Source of the DNA: Paracoccus jeotgali
Lineage (GTDB): Bacteria > Pseudomonadota > Alphaproteobacteria > Rhodobacterales > Rhodobacteraceae
DNA length: 64,000 bases
Direction of reading: 5' to 3'
NCBI RefSeq assembly: GCF_002865605.1
Contig: NZ_CP025583.1
Coordinates: forward strand, 848,501 to 912,500
The position numbers and the translations under genes were made by a program. Shown here piece by piece: positions 25,801 through 32,789 of this stretch. The notes below the pieces were generated by a model, which saw only the letters and a program-made list of their open reading frames with translations, searched no databases and had not been told where the DNA came from. The stretch's first letter is position 1. Every line of letters starts with the position of its first letter.

Positions 25801-27508
25801 GGTCGAGCCACATGCTCCAGTCTGAACCGAGCCGTGCTGCAGTCGAGAGATCGAGACCACCTGCGAGATCGGCCAATCGCGAAAAACATGCAGACGCACA
25901 CCTACGGAGTTGAAAACTATGCGGATCGTCCTTCAAGGGCAGGCTATCCAGACTAATCAGCGCAGTGTGATGGACAATGTCAAACTTCGCGTCCGGGATT
26001 GCGCCCGCGAGGTAAATTCCTGCAACTACTCCATTGAGGGCCGCGCAGCGTTCGAGCCGGGAAATATCGATCCGCTCAGCGAGATCGAATGAAAGTTGCC
26101 ACTGTTCTTCTTTATGCAGTCGAGCTAGATGATGTAAAAGAGCTCCATCATCGAGGTCGAATGGCTCTGTCGCAGTCTTGGACAACCACTCGGATGCTAC
26201 ATCAAGGCCCCGATCATGAAGGATCGCGAGGTAGCTTGCTCCACGAGAAATCTGGGTTTCGTACGGTGCGATGTCATTCAGAGCCTCATCGAGTTCACCC
26301 TCGGCCGCCCGAATTCGAAACCGCGCTATGGCGACCAGTTCGCCGTCTAGCTCTGGGTGGCGGGACAGAATTGCCCTGGCTTCGCCTGGTTCCATCGGTG
26401 CTAAGATCCGGGCACACCACGAAATAGTATTTCGTCGATCATCAGAAGAGGCAATTTGGAACTCGCCTTGCTCAACTTCCCTAACAAGCGCACGTGCCTC
26501 GGCAACGGCATCTACCTCGGGGAAAAGCCGCCGTTGCTGTAGCCTTTCTAATTTTTGACGGAGTGCACTGTCCAGTGTTTGAGTGTCTTCTAGGGCCTTA
26601 AGTGACAAATCGGAGCGCATTTTTGCAATAGATTCTTGCGTAAGCTTGTGCCCCAGTTCCGAGGCGCCCTGCATTTCATCAACCTTCGCACCTACCGTCT
26701 GGAGCGCATCGACCAATTGCGTAGTGGCCGCACGTCCTTGATCTGGTCGTCGCAGAAATGAAAGAATAGCTTTGTAAACTTCATTCTCTCTACTGCCCGG
26801 TCTGTTGATCGTCTGATGGGTTTCATCTACGATAGTCGGGAGGTCGACAAGGCCCGCATCCGCACTTTCGGGCGTTACGACCTTTGCTGAGAGGAGCCCA
26901 CCGAGACGGGTTCGCAGACCTTCGGCGAGTCCAAGCGTTAAAACCTGATTGTCGCGCACATACTTCCGAAACCAGCCGCTTAGATCTCGGAGCTGGGCTG
27001 TCCCTAGCCGCAAATCCTGAATTGCTTCCGTTGGCAAAATTGGTGCTGCCCAGGATAACTTTGAAGCCAGCGAGGAGCCGCGGTGAGGAGTACCCAAGAA
27101 CGCAATCCGGCGTACCCTACATCCAAACGCTTCCGCATCCCGATCCGCCCGGTCGCGTTCGATGCACCGGAGAACTTGAATAGCAACCAATCCACCCATG
27201 CTGTGGCCCACGAATGCGATTTCGCCGCGCTGCAATTGCGGTTCGCTGCGCAGCTGGTGCCAAATGTTTTGCCCTCTGTCCTCCAATGGAAGGGCATGGC
27301 CCGTCCAGTTACTCACGGCTGCATCATACTCGACAGCCCATACTGCCACATCGTCCAAATCATCGTGGAGCCAAAGAGGCCAATAAACTCTCTTGCCCGA
27401 TATGCTGACAGACCATGTGCCGTCGATCGACCCACTCAGCCCGTGAAAAAAGACTACGTGACATTGAGCAAGTTCAGCGTTTCCACCTAGCAGCCTGAGC
27501 GTGGACAT
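22883..27508 (-). CDS. SERAC1-like alpha/beta-hydrolase - TPR - PIN multidomain protein (putative conflict/defence effector)
   Basis: The 1541-aa protein has three parts. Residues 1-255 form a SERAC1/PGAP1-like hydrolase: HGLSG oxyanion loop, nucleophile Ser103 in GHSMGG, GTPHRGSSL, then SADAGLVDL with candidate acid and His231 in DETHQTI. Residues 260-1000 are helical with TPR-like pairs (ARMLVIALYESGQQDKALEV). Residues about 1015-1400 look PIN-like: LDPVALLTIS near 1025, LLLDDTAASLL with Asp1203 and Asp1204, and VFDDRFVN with Asp1306 and Asp1307, followed by a hydrophobic and basic tail. A PIN-TPR-GreAB-C family with this C-terminal style has been named computationally; I cannot verify membership here. 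There is no P-loop, so it is not a STAND ATPase. It is low in G+C and sits in the lysogeny operon behind the phage repressor. Ser-hydrolase plus RNase-like domains suggest abortive infection; this is inference. Confidence 0.85.
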   Translation of the reverse strand: MSTLRLLGGNAELAQCHVVFFHGLSGSIDGTWSVSISGKRVYWPLWLHDDLDDVAVWAVEYDAAVSNWTGHALPLEDRGQNIWHQLRSEPQLQRGEIAFVGHSMGGLVAIQVLRCIERDRADRDAEAFGCRVRRIAFLGTPHRGSSLASKLSWAAPILPTEAIQDLRLGTAQLRDLSGWFRKYVRDNQVLTLGLAEGLRTRLGGLLSAKVVTPESADAGLVDLPTIVDETHQTINRPGSRENEVYKAILSFLRRPDQGRAATTQLVDALQTVGAKVDEMQGASELGHKLTQESIAKMRSDLSLKALEDTQTLDSALRQKLERLQQRRLFPEVDAVAEARALVREVEQGEFQIASSDDRRNTISWCARILAPMEPGEARAILSRHPELDGELVAIARFRIRAAEGELDEALNDIAPYETQISRGASYLAILHDRGLDVASEWLSKTATEPFDLDDGALLHHLARLHKEEQWQLSFDLAERIDISRLERCAALNGVVAGIYLAGAIPDAKFDIVHHTALISLDSLPLKDDPHSFQLRRCASACFSRLADLAGGLDLSTAARLGSDWSMWLDLKDPSTQEDSRRRLEECLAEPEPLLRRFLWAKQCGIDVDLAAVDREIERQVALTGGKRFEHAAARIAMAMVRDEPMDGVKYIERHREHLLRHLDATIVLGMETEMLARSGEKTRARARLSEAERAGMDHAISARLHTLIDLTGGQDGVLAAHKANFERSGSIVDLRALTAAYAEREAFGEVIELGKRLVERSGDAGDARMLVIALYESGQQDKALEVFDIYPVLRADRQMQILHARILFELGRLQEAAKALNALRSENDSEAARLLLLQLKITAGDWEALQAYVEEQWSYRDERSAVELLQAGQIAQFIGASRGEALVRQAANGALDDPAILAACYHAATSAGWEDDATVASWIARAAELSESSDGEGPVQRASFDQIVKKMPEWEARETRIIEKALRGEIPLFLVAQSLNRSLTQLVLSQALWNANQSDVRKKTMVLTTSGKARPASGDLRSIALDPVALLTISMIGFLEACRKTFDRVLVSHETLAWLFEERTQLRFHQPSQVHAAHALQRSVTDGTVRIHEATGPASESLFREVGRTLAELFTQAATIQDDGREQIVVVGGPIWKVGSAMSVAAELGEYDQHVCSTADIVDALSVHGVLTEGAIAAARRVHKRPEGATKREVPKNSILLLDDTAASLLSHSNLLNPLRRAGFDVVVPASEMEEARQLIEHDARAEEALSIVERLRAWLSLGIQDGWIQLGCAVRDDQDHSPRWFTHPSMATLKLAGEVDACVFDDRFVNAHINMASDQGSIPILTSWSLLDILRARGSISLLDWREARTMLRQSGYSLAPVDREELSELVMEADVKDGVLIETAELRAVRESVARVRMSDALQLPSEAPWLDRITAYCLHAILLAWEGGGDHAACRARSDWLFDLGDPSWWAHRMNEKGEILERTRRTWLSMLVMLATGRDKHVAVAYGEWLEDRVLAGLKEEEPELYADVLADVKARINALVCHLRESDSTDELFDDN

Positions 27509-27786
27509 TAAGATCTTCCTACCGCTGCAATGCTGCTCGTTGCAGTAAATTCCGAAATCGAGGCCATTTTAGTAAGAACGCGTGCTGCTGCTAGAGAGAC
27601 GATCCACCTTTTTTGATGCGCCAGATTTCGCATGGTTTCTTTCGAGATCCGATGAGTTGAGACAGCATCAAGAAATTTGGACAATATATGAGGCAGAAAA
27701 TTTTTAGGTCTGTTGGCGATTCCCAGTTCAGATATGCTGCGCTGTGGCAGCGTATCTAGGTTCGGATTATAAGTCTGGATCTTCAA
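27508..27786 (-). CDS. possible 92-aa protein between two operon genes
   Basis: The frame runs from a TTG at 27786, overlapping the upstream stop as TTGA, to a TAA that overlaps the next ATG as TAATG. This exact fit argues for a translated link in the operon. The sequence is basic and helical in its second half (RNLAHQKRWIVSLAAARV) and resembles nothing I know. The start codon is weak and no clear RBS is seen, so it may instead be an untranslated leader. Confidence 0.35.
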   Translation of the reverse strand: MKIQTYNPNLDTLPQRSISELGIANRPKNFLPHILSKFLDAVSTHRISKETMRNLAHQKRWIVSLAAARVLTKMASISEFTATSSIAAVGRS

Positions 27787-28508
27787 TGTCTAGTCGCCCC
27801 CTGTGCCACCCCATCCGTATCCAGCCGCAGCGCCGCTCTCCACAACGGCGTCTTAGTGAACGTCCTCTCGCGCGTCCGAAGCAACCCCTTGGCTCGGTTC
27901 TCTTCCAGCAACCCGGTCCAGCACAAAGGCCGAAGCACCTGAATATACAGACCGCTCAGCACATCGTCGAAACCAACGGCAGGGTCGTGCGCGCCGAACA
28001 GCACCTGCCGGAGGTCAGCGCCGGTTGCGCCGTCCTCGGTCTCGACGTTTAGCACGTTCAGGAACAGGTCCCAATTGCCCAAGATCGGCTCGTCTTCGAA
28101 GCGCGAGAAGCGGGCGTGGTTGACCTCGAACAGGTAGAAGGGTGTGACGATGCCGAAAATCCGACCGGGATGCCCGACCAATTCCTGGCCTGCCTTGGTC
28201 AGTTTGAACTGCCCCTTGTAGTGCCGTCCGATCTTCAACGCGATCATCACGTCGTGCAGATCCATCAGCGGCCCAAAGTCGATCTCGTTCAGCACCTTGT
28301 TGATGGCGAAGAGTTCTTCCTCGGTATAGCCGGGCCAGTGGAACTCCCGCGCCGCCCAATGAACGAACACCCGCTTGAAGGCCTTCGACGGCGTGAGCCC
28401 GATCCCGCCATGTTCGGCCATGTAGGCGAAAGTCTTTTCCAGCGCCCGCACCATCGGCGAATGCGCCAGCGCGGGGTTTGCATCGTCGATCTGGCGGACT
28501 TCGATCAT
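27783..28508 (-). CDS. hypothetical protein co-transcribed with the phage repressor
   Basis: The ATG at 28508 begins one base after the repressor stop. The 241-aa protein is soluble with a helical N-terminus and a winged-helix-like stretch (FKLTKAGQELVGHPGRIFG). No catalytic motif is visible. Homologues beside repressors are plausible in Rhodobacterales prophages, but I cannot name the family. Expression with the repressor suggests a lysogeny function such as immunity or superinfection exclusion. Confidence 0.75.
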   Translation of the reverse strand: MIEVRQIDDANPALAHSPMVRALEKTFAYMAEHGGIGLTPSKAFKRVFVHWAAREFHWPGYTEEELFAINKVLNEIDFGPLMDLHDVMIALKIGRHYKGQFKLTKAGQELVGHPGRIFGIVTPFYLFEVNHARFSRFEDEPILGNWDLFLNVLNVETEDGATGADLRQVLFGAHDPAVGFDDVLSGLYIQVLRPLCWTGLLEENRAKGLLRTRERTFTKTPLWRAALRLDTDGVAQGATRH

Positions 28509-28509
28509 C

Positions 28510-29187
28510 TCAAATCTCCCGCGCGAACCAGCGGATCCGGCCGATGATGTGGATTTCCTCGGCACTGCGCTCGTAGGGACTGTAGAAGCTGTTGTCCGAG
28601 ATGACCCGCACGGCAGGCGGATCGCTGTTGGGCACATGCTCGAGCCGCTTAGCCACCAACCCCATGCCGTCGTCCAGCACGAAGATCCCGGGCGGGTTCG
28701 GCGCGCGCCGGGTCATGTCGACCAGCACGGTGTCGCCGTCCAGCAGGGTCGGCGCCATGCTGTCGCCCTCCACATGCATGATGCGCAGCTGCGACGGGCT
28801 GGCCTTGAGGCTGCCCTTTATCCAGGATCGGCGGAAGTGATAGGCGCGGCCCGGTGTGTCGTGATTCTCGGTCACCACGGCACCACCGCCCATAGAGGGG
28901 CGTGGGCTGGCATGGGCGATCGCCACGAACGTCTCATCGGGGTTCTCGATGAAGGGTGGCTCGCCTTCGACCTCACCGATGCCATGGATCAGCCATTCCC
29001 GCTCGACCTTCAGCACGCGGGCGACCTCGGCCAACTTGTCTATTCCCGGTCGTGCTGAGCGGCCGCGCAGGATGTCGTAGACGAAGGATCGATTGACCCC
29101 GGCCATCTCTGCGACATGAGCGGGGCTTAGCCCGAGTTGCTGAGCCCGGGCGCGAAGGCGGTCGGAGAGCGTGTGATGCTCGGTCAT
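28510..29187 (-). CDS. CI/LexA-like phage repressor with S24 peptidase domain
   Basis: The ATG at 29187 gives 225 aa. An XRE-type helix-turn-helix occupies the N-terminus (LGLSPAHVAEMAGVNRSFVYDI). The C-terminal S24 domain has the catalytic Ser in HVEGDSMAPTLLDGD and Lys in LVAKRLEH, so RecA-stimulated self-cleavage and SOS induction are expected. It is divergent from the early genes at 29296, the classic lysis/lysogeny switch. The genes downstream on the same strand run on to 20959. Confidence 0.92.
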   Translation of the reverse strand: MTEHHTLSDRLRARAQQLGLSPAHVAEMAGVNRSFVYDILRGRSARPGIDKLAEVARVLKVEREWLIHGIGEVEGEPPFIENPDETFVAIAHASPRPSMGGGAVVTENHDTPGRAYHFRRSWIKGSLKASPSQLRIMHVEGDSMAPTLLDGDTVLVDMTRRAPNPPGIFVLDDGMGLVAKRLEHVPNSDPPAVRVISDNSFYSPYERSAEEIHIIGRIRWFAREI

Positions 29188-29207
29188 GTTTTCCCCAGAG
29201 GGCTGTG

Positions 29208-29235
29208 GATCAAATAGGATAAAACAGGATTGATC
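29208..29235. promoter_or_regulatory. candidate repressor operator between divergent genes
   Basis: GATCAA (29208-29213) and TTGATC (29230-29235) form a dyad that encloses two AGGAT direct repeats in an A/T-rich stretch. It lies 20 bp before the repressor start, in the gap shared with the early operon, as expected for a CI-type operator overlapping promoters. Confidence 0.5.
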
Positions 29236-29295
29236 GGAGGTCGTCAAGGATTTAGAACAAACCCTAAACATTCAATGGCGGGAATCGGGGGTCAG

Positions 29296-29979
29296 ATGGA
29301 GATCGAGAAGGCGTATTTTACTCTGCCGGAGATCCTCGATCGCTGGTCCATCTCCGAGGCCGACCTGATCTATCTGGCGGAGAACGACAAGCTGCGGCTG
29401 TCGGTGCGTGTCTTCGGTGTGCCGTTGGAACTGGGCGACTACGAGGAGACCCATGAGGGTGAGCACTTTCGTGTGCCCACCGAGCAGAGCTACTACAGTG
29501 GGCTGCTTGAGCTGCATGCGCGGGATGTGTTCCAGATATTTCGGACCGCCGAGTTGACAGTGAGCGACTTCCGAACGCCCCGGTCGGACTATGCTTCGAT
29601 CTGGGGAGATCGAGACGGCGTGCCCCTCACCATTGAGGATTTGCTGCTAAGGCGCGAGGAACGTGACCGTTTCGAAGCTGAGACAGGGTTCTCCGGCGCA
29701 GAGACCGGGCCGCAGCTGCCTGTCTTCATCGCGTCGTTTGACTATCACGAGGTGCGCTGCGGCGGGCATCAGTTCCGCCTTGGCCCGATCCAGGCGCAGG
29801 TTGTCCGTGCGCTGCATGAGGCTGCGCGCCGGGGTGAAGCATGGCAGAGCGGCAAGGCGATCCTGTCGGCTGCGGGATCAAAGAGCCTGAAGATGTCCGA
29901 CGTGTTCAAATCCCAGAAGCAGTGGCGATCGCTGATCGAATCAAACGGTCGCGGAAACTACCGTCTGAACTACGGTTGA
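29296..29979 (+). CDS. early phage protein of unknown function
   Basis: The ATG at 29296 is preceded by CGGGGGT; an ATG at 29275 is also possible. The protein of about 227 aa is acidic and has an N-terminal segment (FTLPEILDRWSISEADLIYL) like DNA-binding HTH leaders. A C-terminal winged-helix-like region contains QFRLGPIQAQVVRALHEAA and SDVFKSQKQWRSLI. It is the first gene on the lytic side of the switch, so a regulatory role is reasonable but not shown. Confidence 0.65.
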   Translation: MEIEKAYFTLPEILDRWSISEADLIYLAENDKLRLSVRVFGVPLELGDYEETHEGEHFRVPTEQSYYSGLLELHARDVFQIFRTAELTVSDFRTPRSDYASIWGDRDGVPLTIEDLLLRREERDRFEAETGFSGAETGPQLPVFIASFDYHEVRCGGHQFRLGPIQAQVVRALHEAARRGEAWQSGKAILSAAGSKSLKMSDVFKSQKQWRSLIESNGRGNYRLNYG

Positions 29980-30024
29980 TTCCGGTCCGTCCCGTTCGAG
30001 CGCGTGCGTCCCTCCGGCTCCGCA

Positions 30025-30122
30025 GTGGGATGCGCAGGGGGATGAGAGTGGGATGACAATCCCCCGCCACGGCGTTCGCCGCTGAGTTGCAAGGCTCAAA
30101 CTGATCCCCCTCCGTATCCCAC
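30025..30122. repeat. two-step inverted repeat (GTGGGAT/GGGGGAT boxes)
   Basis: GTGGGAT (30025-30031) and GGGGGAT (30037-30043) pair with ATCCCCC (30104-30110) and ATCCCAC (30116-30122), leaving symmetric 5-nt gaps. Extra single boxes lie at 30047-30055 and 30137-30145. The layout suits a large hairpin or a set of paired protein sites between early genes. Confidence 0.55.
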
Positions 30123-30194
30123 TTCGATCCTGACGACATCCCACAGCAGGATTTCGCATCTTTCTCCCAACGCAGCGAGCGACAGGAGACGAAA

Positions 30195-30404
30195 ATGCAG
30201 CTCAAACACCTCAATCAGAAAGAACTGGCCCGGCGGTGGAACATCTCGCACCGCACGCTAGAGCGGTGGCGGTGGGCCGGTGAAGGCCCACAGTTCATGA
30301 AGCTGGGCGGCCGTGTGGTTTACCGCATGGAGGATATCACCGCATTCGAGCAGGACCAGCTGCGCCACAGCACCGGCGCGAATGCCCATGTCGGTGCCGC
30401 ATGA
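30195..30404 (+). CDS. excisionase/AlpA-type HTH protein
   Basis: The 69-aa protein is a single MerR-like winged helix of the excisionase type: LNQKELARRWNISHRTLERW, then GPQFMKLGGRVVYRMEDI. Such proteins bend DNA for excision or regulate prophage genes. An ACAGGAGAC RBS precedes the ATG. The stop overlaps the next gene. Confidence 0.85.
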   Translation: MQLKHLNQKELARRWNISHRTLERWRWAGEGPQFMKLGGRVVYRMEDITAFEQDQLRHSTGANAHVGAA

Positions 30405-30760
30405 TGGTCCGGATCGATGATTTCGCAGCCGACCGGGTGGTGCCGTTCTGCGCTGCTACAAGTCTGGACGAGGTCGGGCTCTGCGCATGGATTGCTCAGG
30501 CCGAGCCCGGCGAGACGCTGATCTATCACCGCGGGTTTCTGGCGGTGGATGCCACAGCAGTTCTCTCGAAGCTGTCTGCCGACCGTCAGCGCGCCTTGCG
30601 TCAGGTCGCGGCCGCCGCCCTGCGCGCGGCCGAGCAGAACCTTGTCCATCTCGTCCAGGCGCGGATCGGCCCCGACCACTTCGCCTACATCGCCATCGCC
30701 CGGCCCAAACCCCGATCCAGCGGTACCGCCCTGTCGGTCCGGCTGCTCGAGGCCGCGTGA
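30401..30760 (+). CDS. conserved early phage hypothetical protein
   Basis: The 119-aa protein starts at 30401 (or the adjacent ATG at 30404), overlapping the excisionase stop. It has an N-terminal mixed segment (LIYHRGFLAVDATAVLSKL) and a helix rich in Ala, and ends in ARPKPRSSGTALSVRLLEAA. No family is recognised. It fits the tightly packed early operon. Confidence 0.65.
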   Translation: MMVRIDDFAADRVVPFCAATSLDEVGLCAWIAQAEPGETLIYHRGFLAVDATAVLSKLSADRQRALRQVAAAALRAAEQNLVHLVQARIGPDHFAYIAIARPKPRSSGTALSVRLLEAA

Positions 30761-30804
30761 TGCCCGCCTTCCAATCCTTTTTCAACGATCACGGAGACCA
30801 TTTC

Positions 30805-31293
30805 ATGCCATTCCCCGAGAACACCCCCACGCCTGACGATCTGCCATCCCTCAGCGCCGCCGAGGTTGCGGCGCTGCCGGTCGAGTTGCTGGCGATCCTG
30901 CAGCGCGAAATCGACGAGCGTCTGAAGCGCGACAAGACCGCCAAGACCCGCTTCGATGCCGGATTGGCCGTCCGCTATGCTACCCGGGCCGCCGAAGAAC
31001 GGCAGGTTTCGGGCAAAGACACCGGCACGGTCCGCTTTGATGACGGCGATTTCACCGTGGTCGCTGATCTGCCGAAGCGGGTGGATTGGGATCAGGAGCG
31101 GCTCGCCGACATGGTCGCTCGGATCCAGGATGCCGGGGACGATCCTGCCGAATATGTCGATCTCGCTTACAAGGTGCCGGAGCGTAAATACGCGGCCTGG
31201 CCCGAGGCCATCCGGCAGGGTTTCGAGCCCGCACGCACCGTCCGGCCCGGCACGCTGAAGGTCGAGATCCTCGCGCAGGGGGCTGACCAGTGA
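30805..31293 (+). CDS. early phage hypothetical protein upstream of the Sak4-like ATPase
   Basis: The ATG at 30805 is chosen because CGGAGACC lies before it; an ATG at 30760 coupled to the previous stop is possible. The product is about 162 aa, acidic and soluble, with helices (LSAAEVAALPVELLAILQREI) and a conserved-looking core (WDQERLADMVARIQDAGDDP). The function is unknown. Its stop overlaps the GTG of the ATPase gene, which suggests a role in the recombination/replication module. Confidence 0.65.
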   Translation: MPFPENTPTPDDLPSLSAAEVAALPVELLAILQREIDERLKRDKTAKTRFDAGLAVRYATRAAEERQVSGKDTGTVRFDDGDFTVVADLPKRVDWDQERLADMVARIQDAGDDPAEYVDLAYKVPERKYAAWPEAIRQGFEPARTVRPGTLKVEILAQGADQ

Positions 31294-32165
31294 GCCTCCC
31301 CATCATCAGCGCCGACCAGCGGCTTGCCGAGCCGCGCGGCATCAAGGGCTGCATTTTTGGGAAATCCGGAATAGGGAAAACTTCCCTCCTCTGGACCCTC
31401 GATCCTGACCGCACCTTGTTCATGGATCTCGAAGCGGGCGATCTGGCCATCGAGGGCTGGGCAGGTGACAGCATCCGTCCGCGCACATGGACGGAGTGCC
31501 GAGATTTCGCGGTATTCATCGGTGGGCCCAACCCGGCGCTCCGCGACGAGCAGCCCTACAGCCCGGCGCACTATGCCGCCGTCTGCGAACGCTTTGGTGA
31601 TCCGGCAGCGCTCGATCGCTACGACACCATTTTTGTCGACTCGATCACCGTCGCCGGGCGGCTGTGCTTCGGGTGGTGCAAGGGGCAGCCAGAGGCGCTG
31701 TCGGAGAAGACCGGCAAGCCGGATGTCCGTGGCGCTTACGGTCTGCACGGCCGCGAGATGATCGGCTGGCTCACGCATTTGCAGCACACGCGCGCCAAGA
31801 ACGTCTGGTTCGTCGGGATCCTCGACGAGAAGCTCGACGACTTCAATCGCAAGGTGTTCCAGCCGCAGATCGATGGCTCAAAGACCGGGCTGGAGCTGCC
31901 GGGGATCGTCGATGAGGTGATCACCATGGCCGAGCTGACCTCCGATGGCGGCGATCCGTACCGCGCCTTCGTCTGCCAGACGATCAACCCCTGGGGCTTT
32001 CCGGCGAAGGATCGCTCCGGCCGCCTGGCTCAAGTCGAAGAGCCCCATCTCGGCCGCCTGATGGCGAAGATCCGAACGCCCGCGATACCGGCACCCGACC
32101 GGCTGACCTACGCGCCACCACCCGCCGATCCGGCCAATGACGAGCAATCCCAACCGCAATCCTGA
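31290..32165 (+). CDS. Sak4-like RecA-fold ATPase (phage recombination)
   Basis: The GTG at 31290 overlaps the previous stop as GTGA. The 291-aa protein has an early P-loop (FGKSGIGKTSLLW, about residues 23-35), a Walker-B-like strand (YDTIFVDSITV) and a Pro-rich acidic tail. This matches phage Sak4 ATPases, which promote single-strand annealing with an SSB partner. An SSB-like gene follows at once, which supports the call. Confidence 0.8.
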   Translation: MSLPIISADQRLAEPRGIKGCIFGKSGIGKTSLLWTLDPDRTLFMDLEAGDLAIEGWAGDSIRPRTWTECRDFAVFIGGPNPALRDEQPYSPAHYAAVCERFGDPAALDRYDTIFVDSITVAGRLCFGWCKGQPEALSEKTGKPDVRGAYGLHGREMIGWLTHLQHTRAKNVWFVGILDEKLDDFNRKVFQPQIDGSKTGLELPGIVDEVITMAELTSDGGDPYRAFVCQTINPWGFPAKDRSGRLAQVEEPHLGRLMAKIRTPAIPAPDRLTYAPPPADPANDEQSQPQS

Positions 32166-32184
32166 AAATAGAAGGAGGTTCCCC

Positions 32185-32778
32185 ATGGGTTCCTGGAACG
32201 ATTTCAACGACGCGCAGAGCAACACCAACCTCATCCCGAAGGGCACGCTGGCCAAGGTGCACCTGACGATCCGCCCCGGCGGGTTCGACGACGCCTCACA
32301 GGGCTGGACCGGCGGCTATGCCACGCGCGGCTCCACTGGGGCTGTTTATCTCAACGGCGAGTTTACCGTGACCGAGGGCCAATATGCCCGCCGCAAGATC
32401 TTCACGCTGATCGGGCTTTACAGCCCCAAGGGGCCGGACTGGACCAACATGGGCCGCAGCCTCGTGCGCGGCATGCTGAACTCGGCGCGCGGGATTTCCG
32501 ACAAGGACATGTCCCCCGAAGCGCAGGCGGCGCGGCGGATCAGCGGCTTTGCAGATTTGGACGGCATCGAGTTCATCGCGCGCATCGACATCGGCACGGA
32601 CGCCAGCGGCGACGACAAGAACGAGATCCGCAGCGCGGTCACGCCCGATCATCGCGACTATGCGCAGGTCATGGGCGCGGCGCCGTCGCTGGGCCAACAG
32701 TCGCCAGCCGCCAATACCGCACCCTCCCCGCAACCTGCCGCTGCACCTATGCCGGGTCGCCCGGCATGGGCGCAATAG
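32185..32778 (+). CDS. SSB-like/DUF669-like phage single-strand-binding protein
   Basis: A near-perfect RBS (GAAGGAGGT) sets the start at 32185. The 197-aa protein has a beta-rich core (GTLAKVHLTIRPGG and AVYLNGEFTVTEGQYARRKI) and a disordered Pro/Ala tail (PSPQPAAAPMPGRPAWAQ) like the tails of SSB proteins. The assignment rests on this shape and its place right after the Sak4-like ATPase; I did not recognise a defined motif. Confidence 0.6.
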   Translation: MGSWNDFNDAQSNTNLIPKGTLAKVHLTIRPGGFDDASQGWTGGYATRGSTGAVYLNGEFTVTEGQYARRKIFTLIGLYSPKGPDWTNMGRSLVRGMLNSARGISDKDMSPEAQAARRISGFADLDGIEFIARIDIGTDASGDDKNEIRSAVTPDHRDYAQVMGAAPSLGQQSPAANTAPSPQPAAAPMPGRPAWAQ

Positions 32779-32789
32779 GGGGTAGCGCG

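Noticed and set aside
22883..27508. STAND/Avs-type NTPase defence protein
   Set aside because: No Walker A motif is found anywhere in the 1541 residues, so a nucleotide-switch ATPase is not supported.
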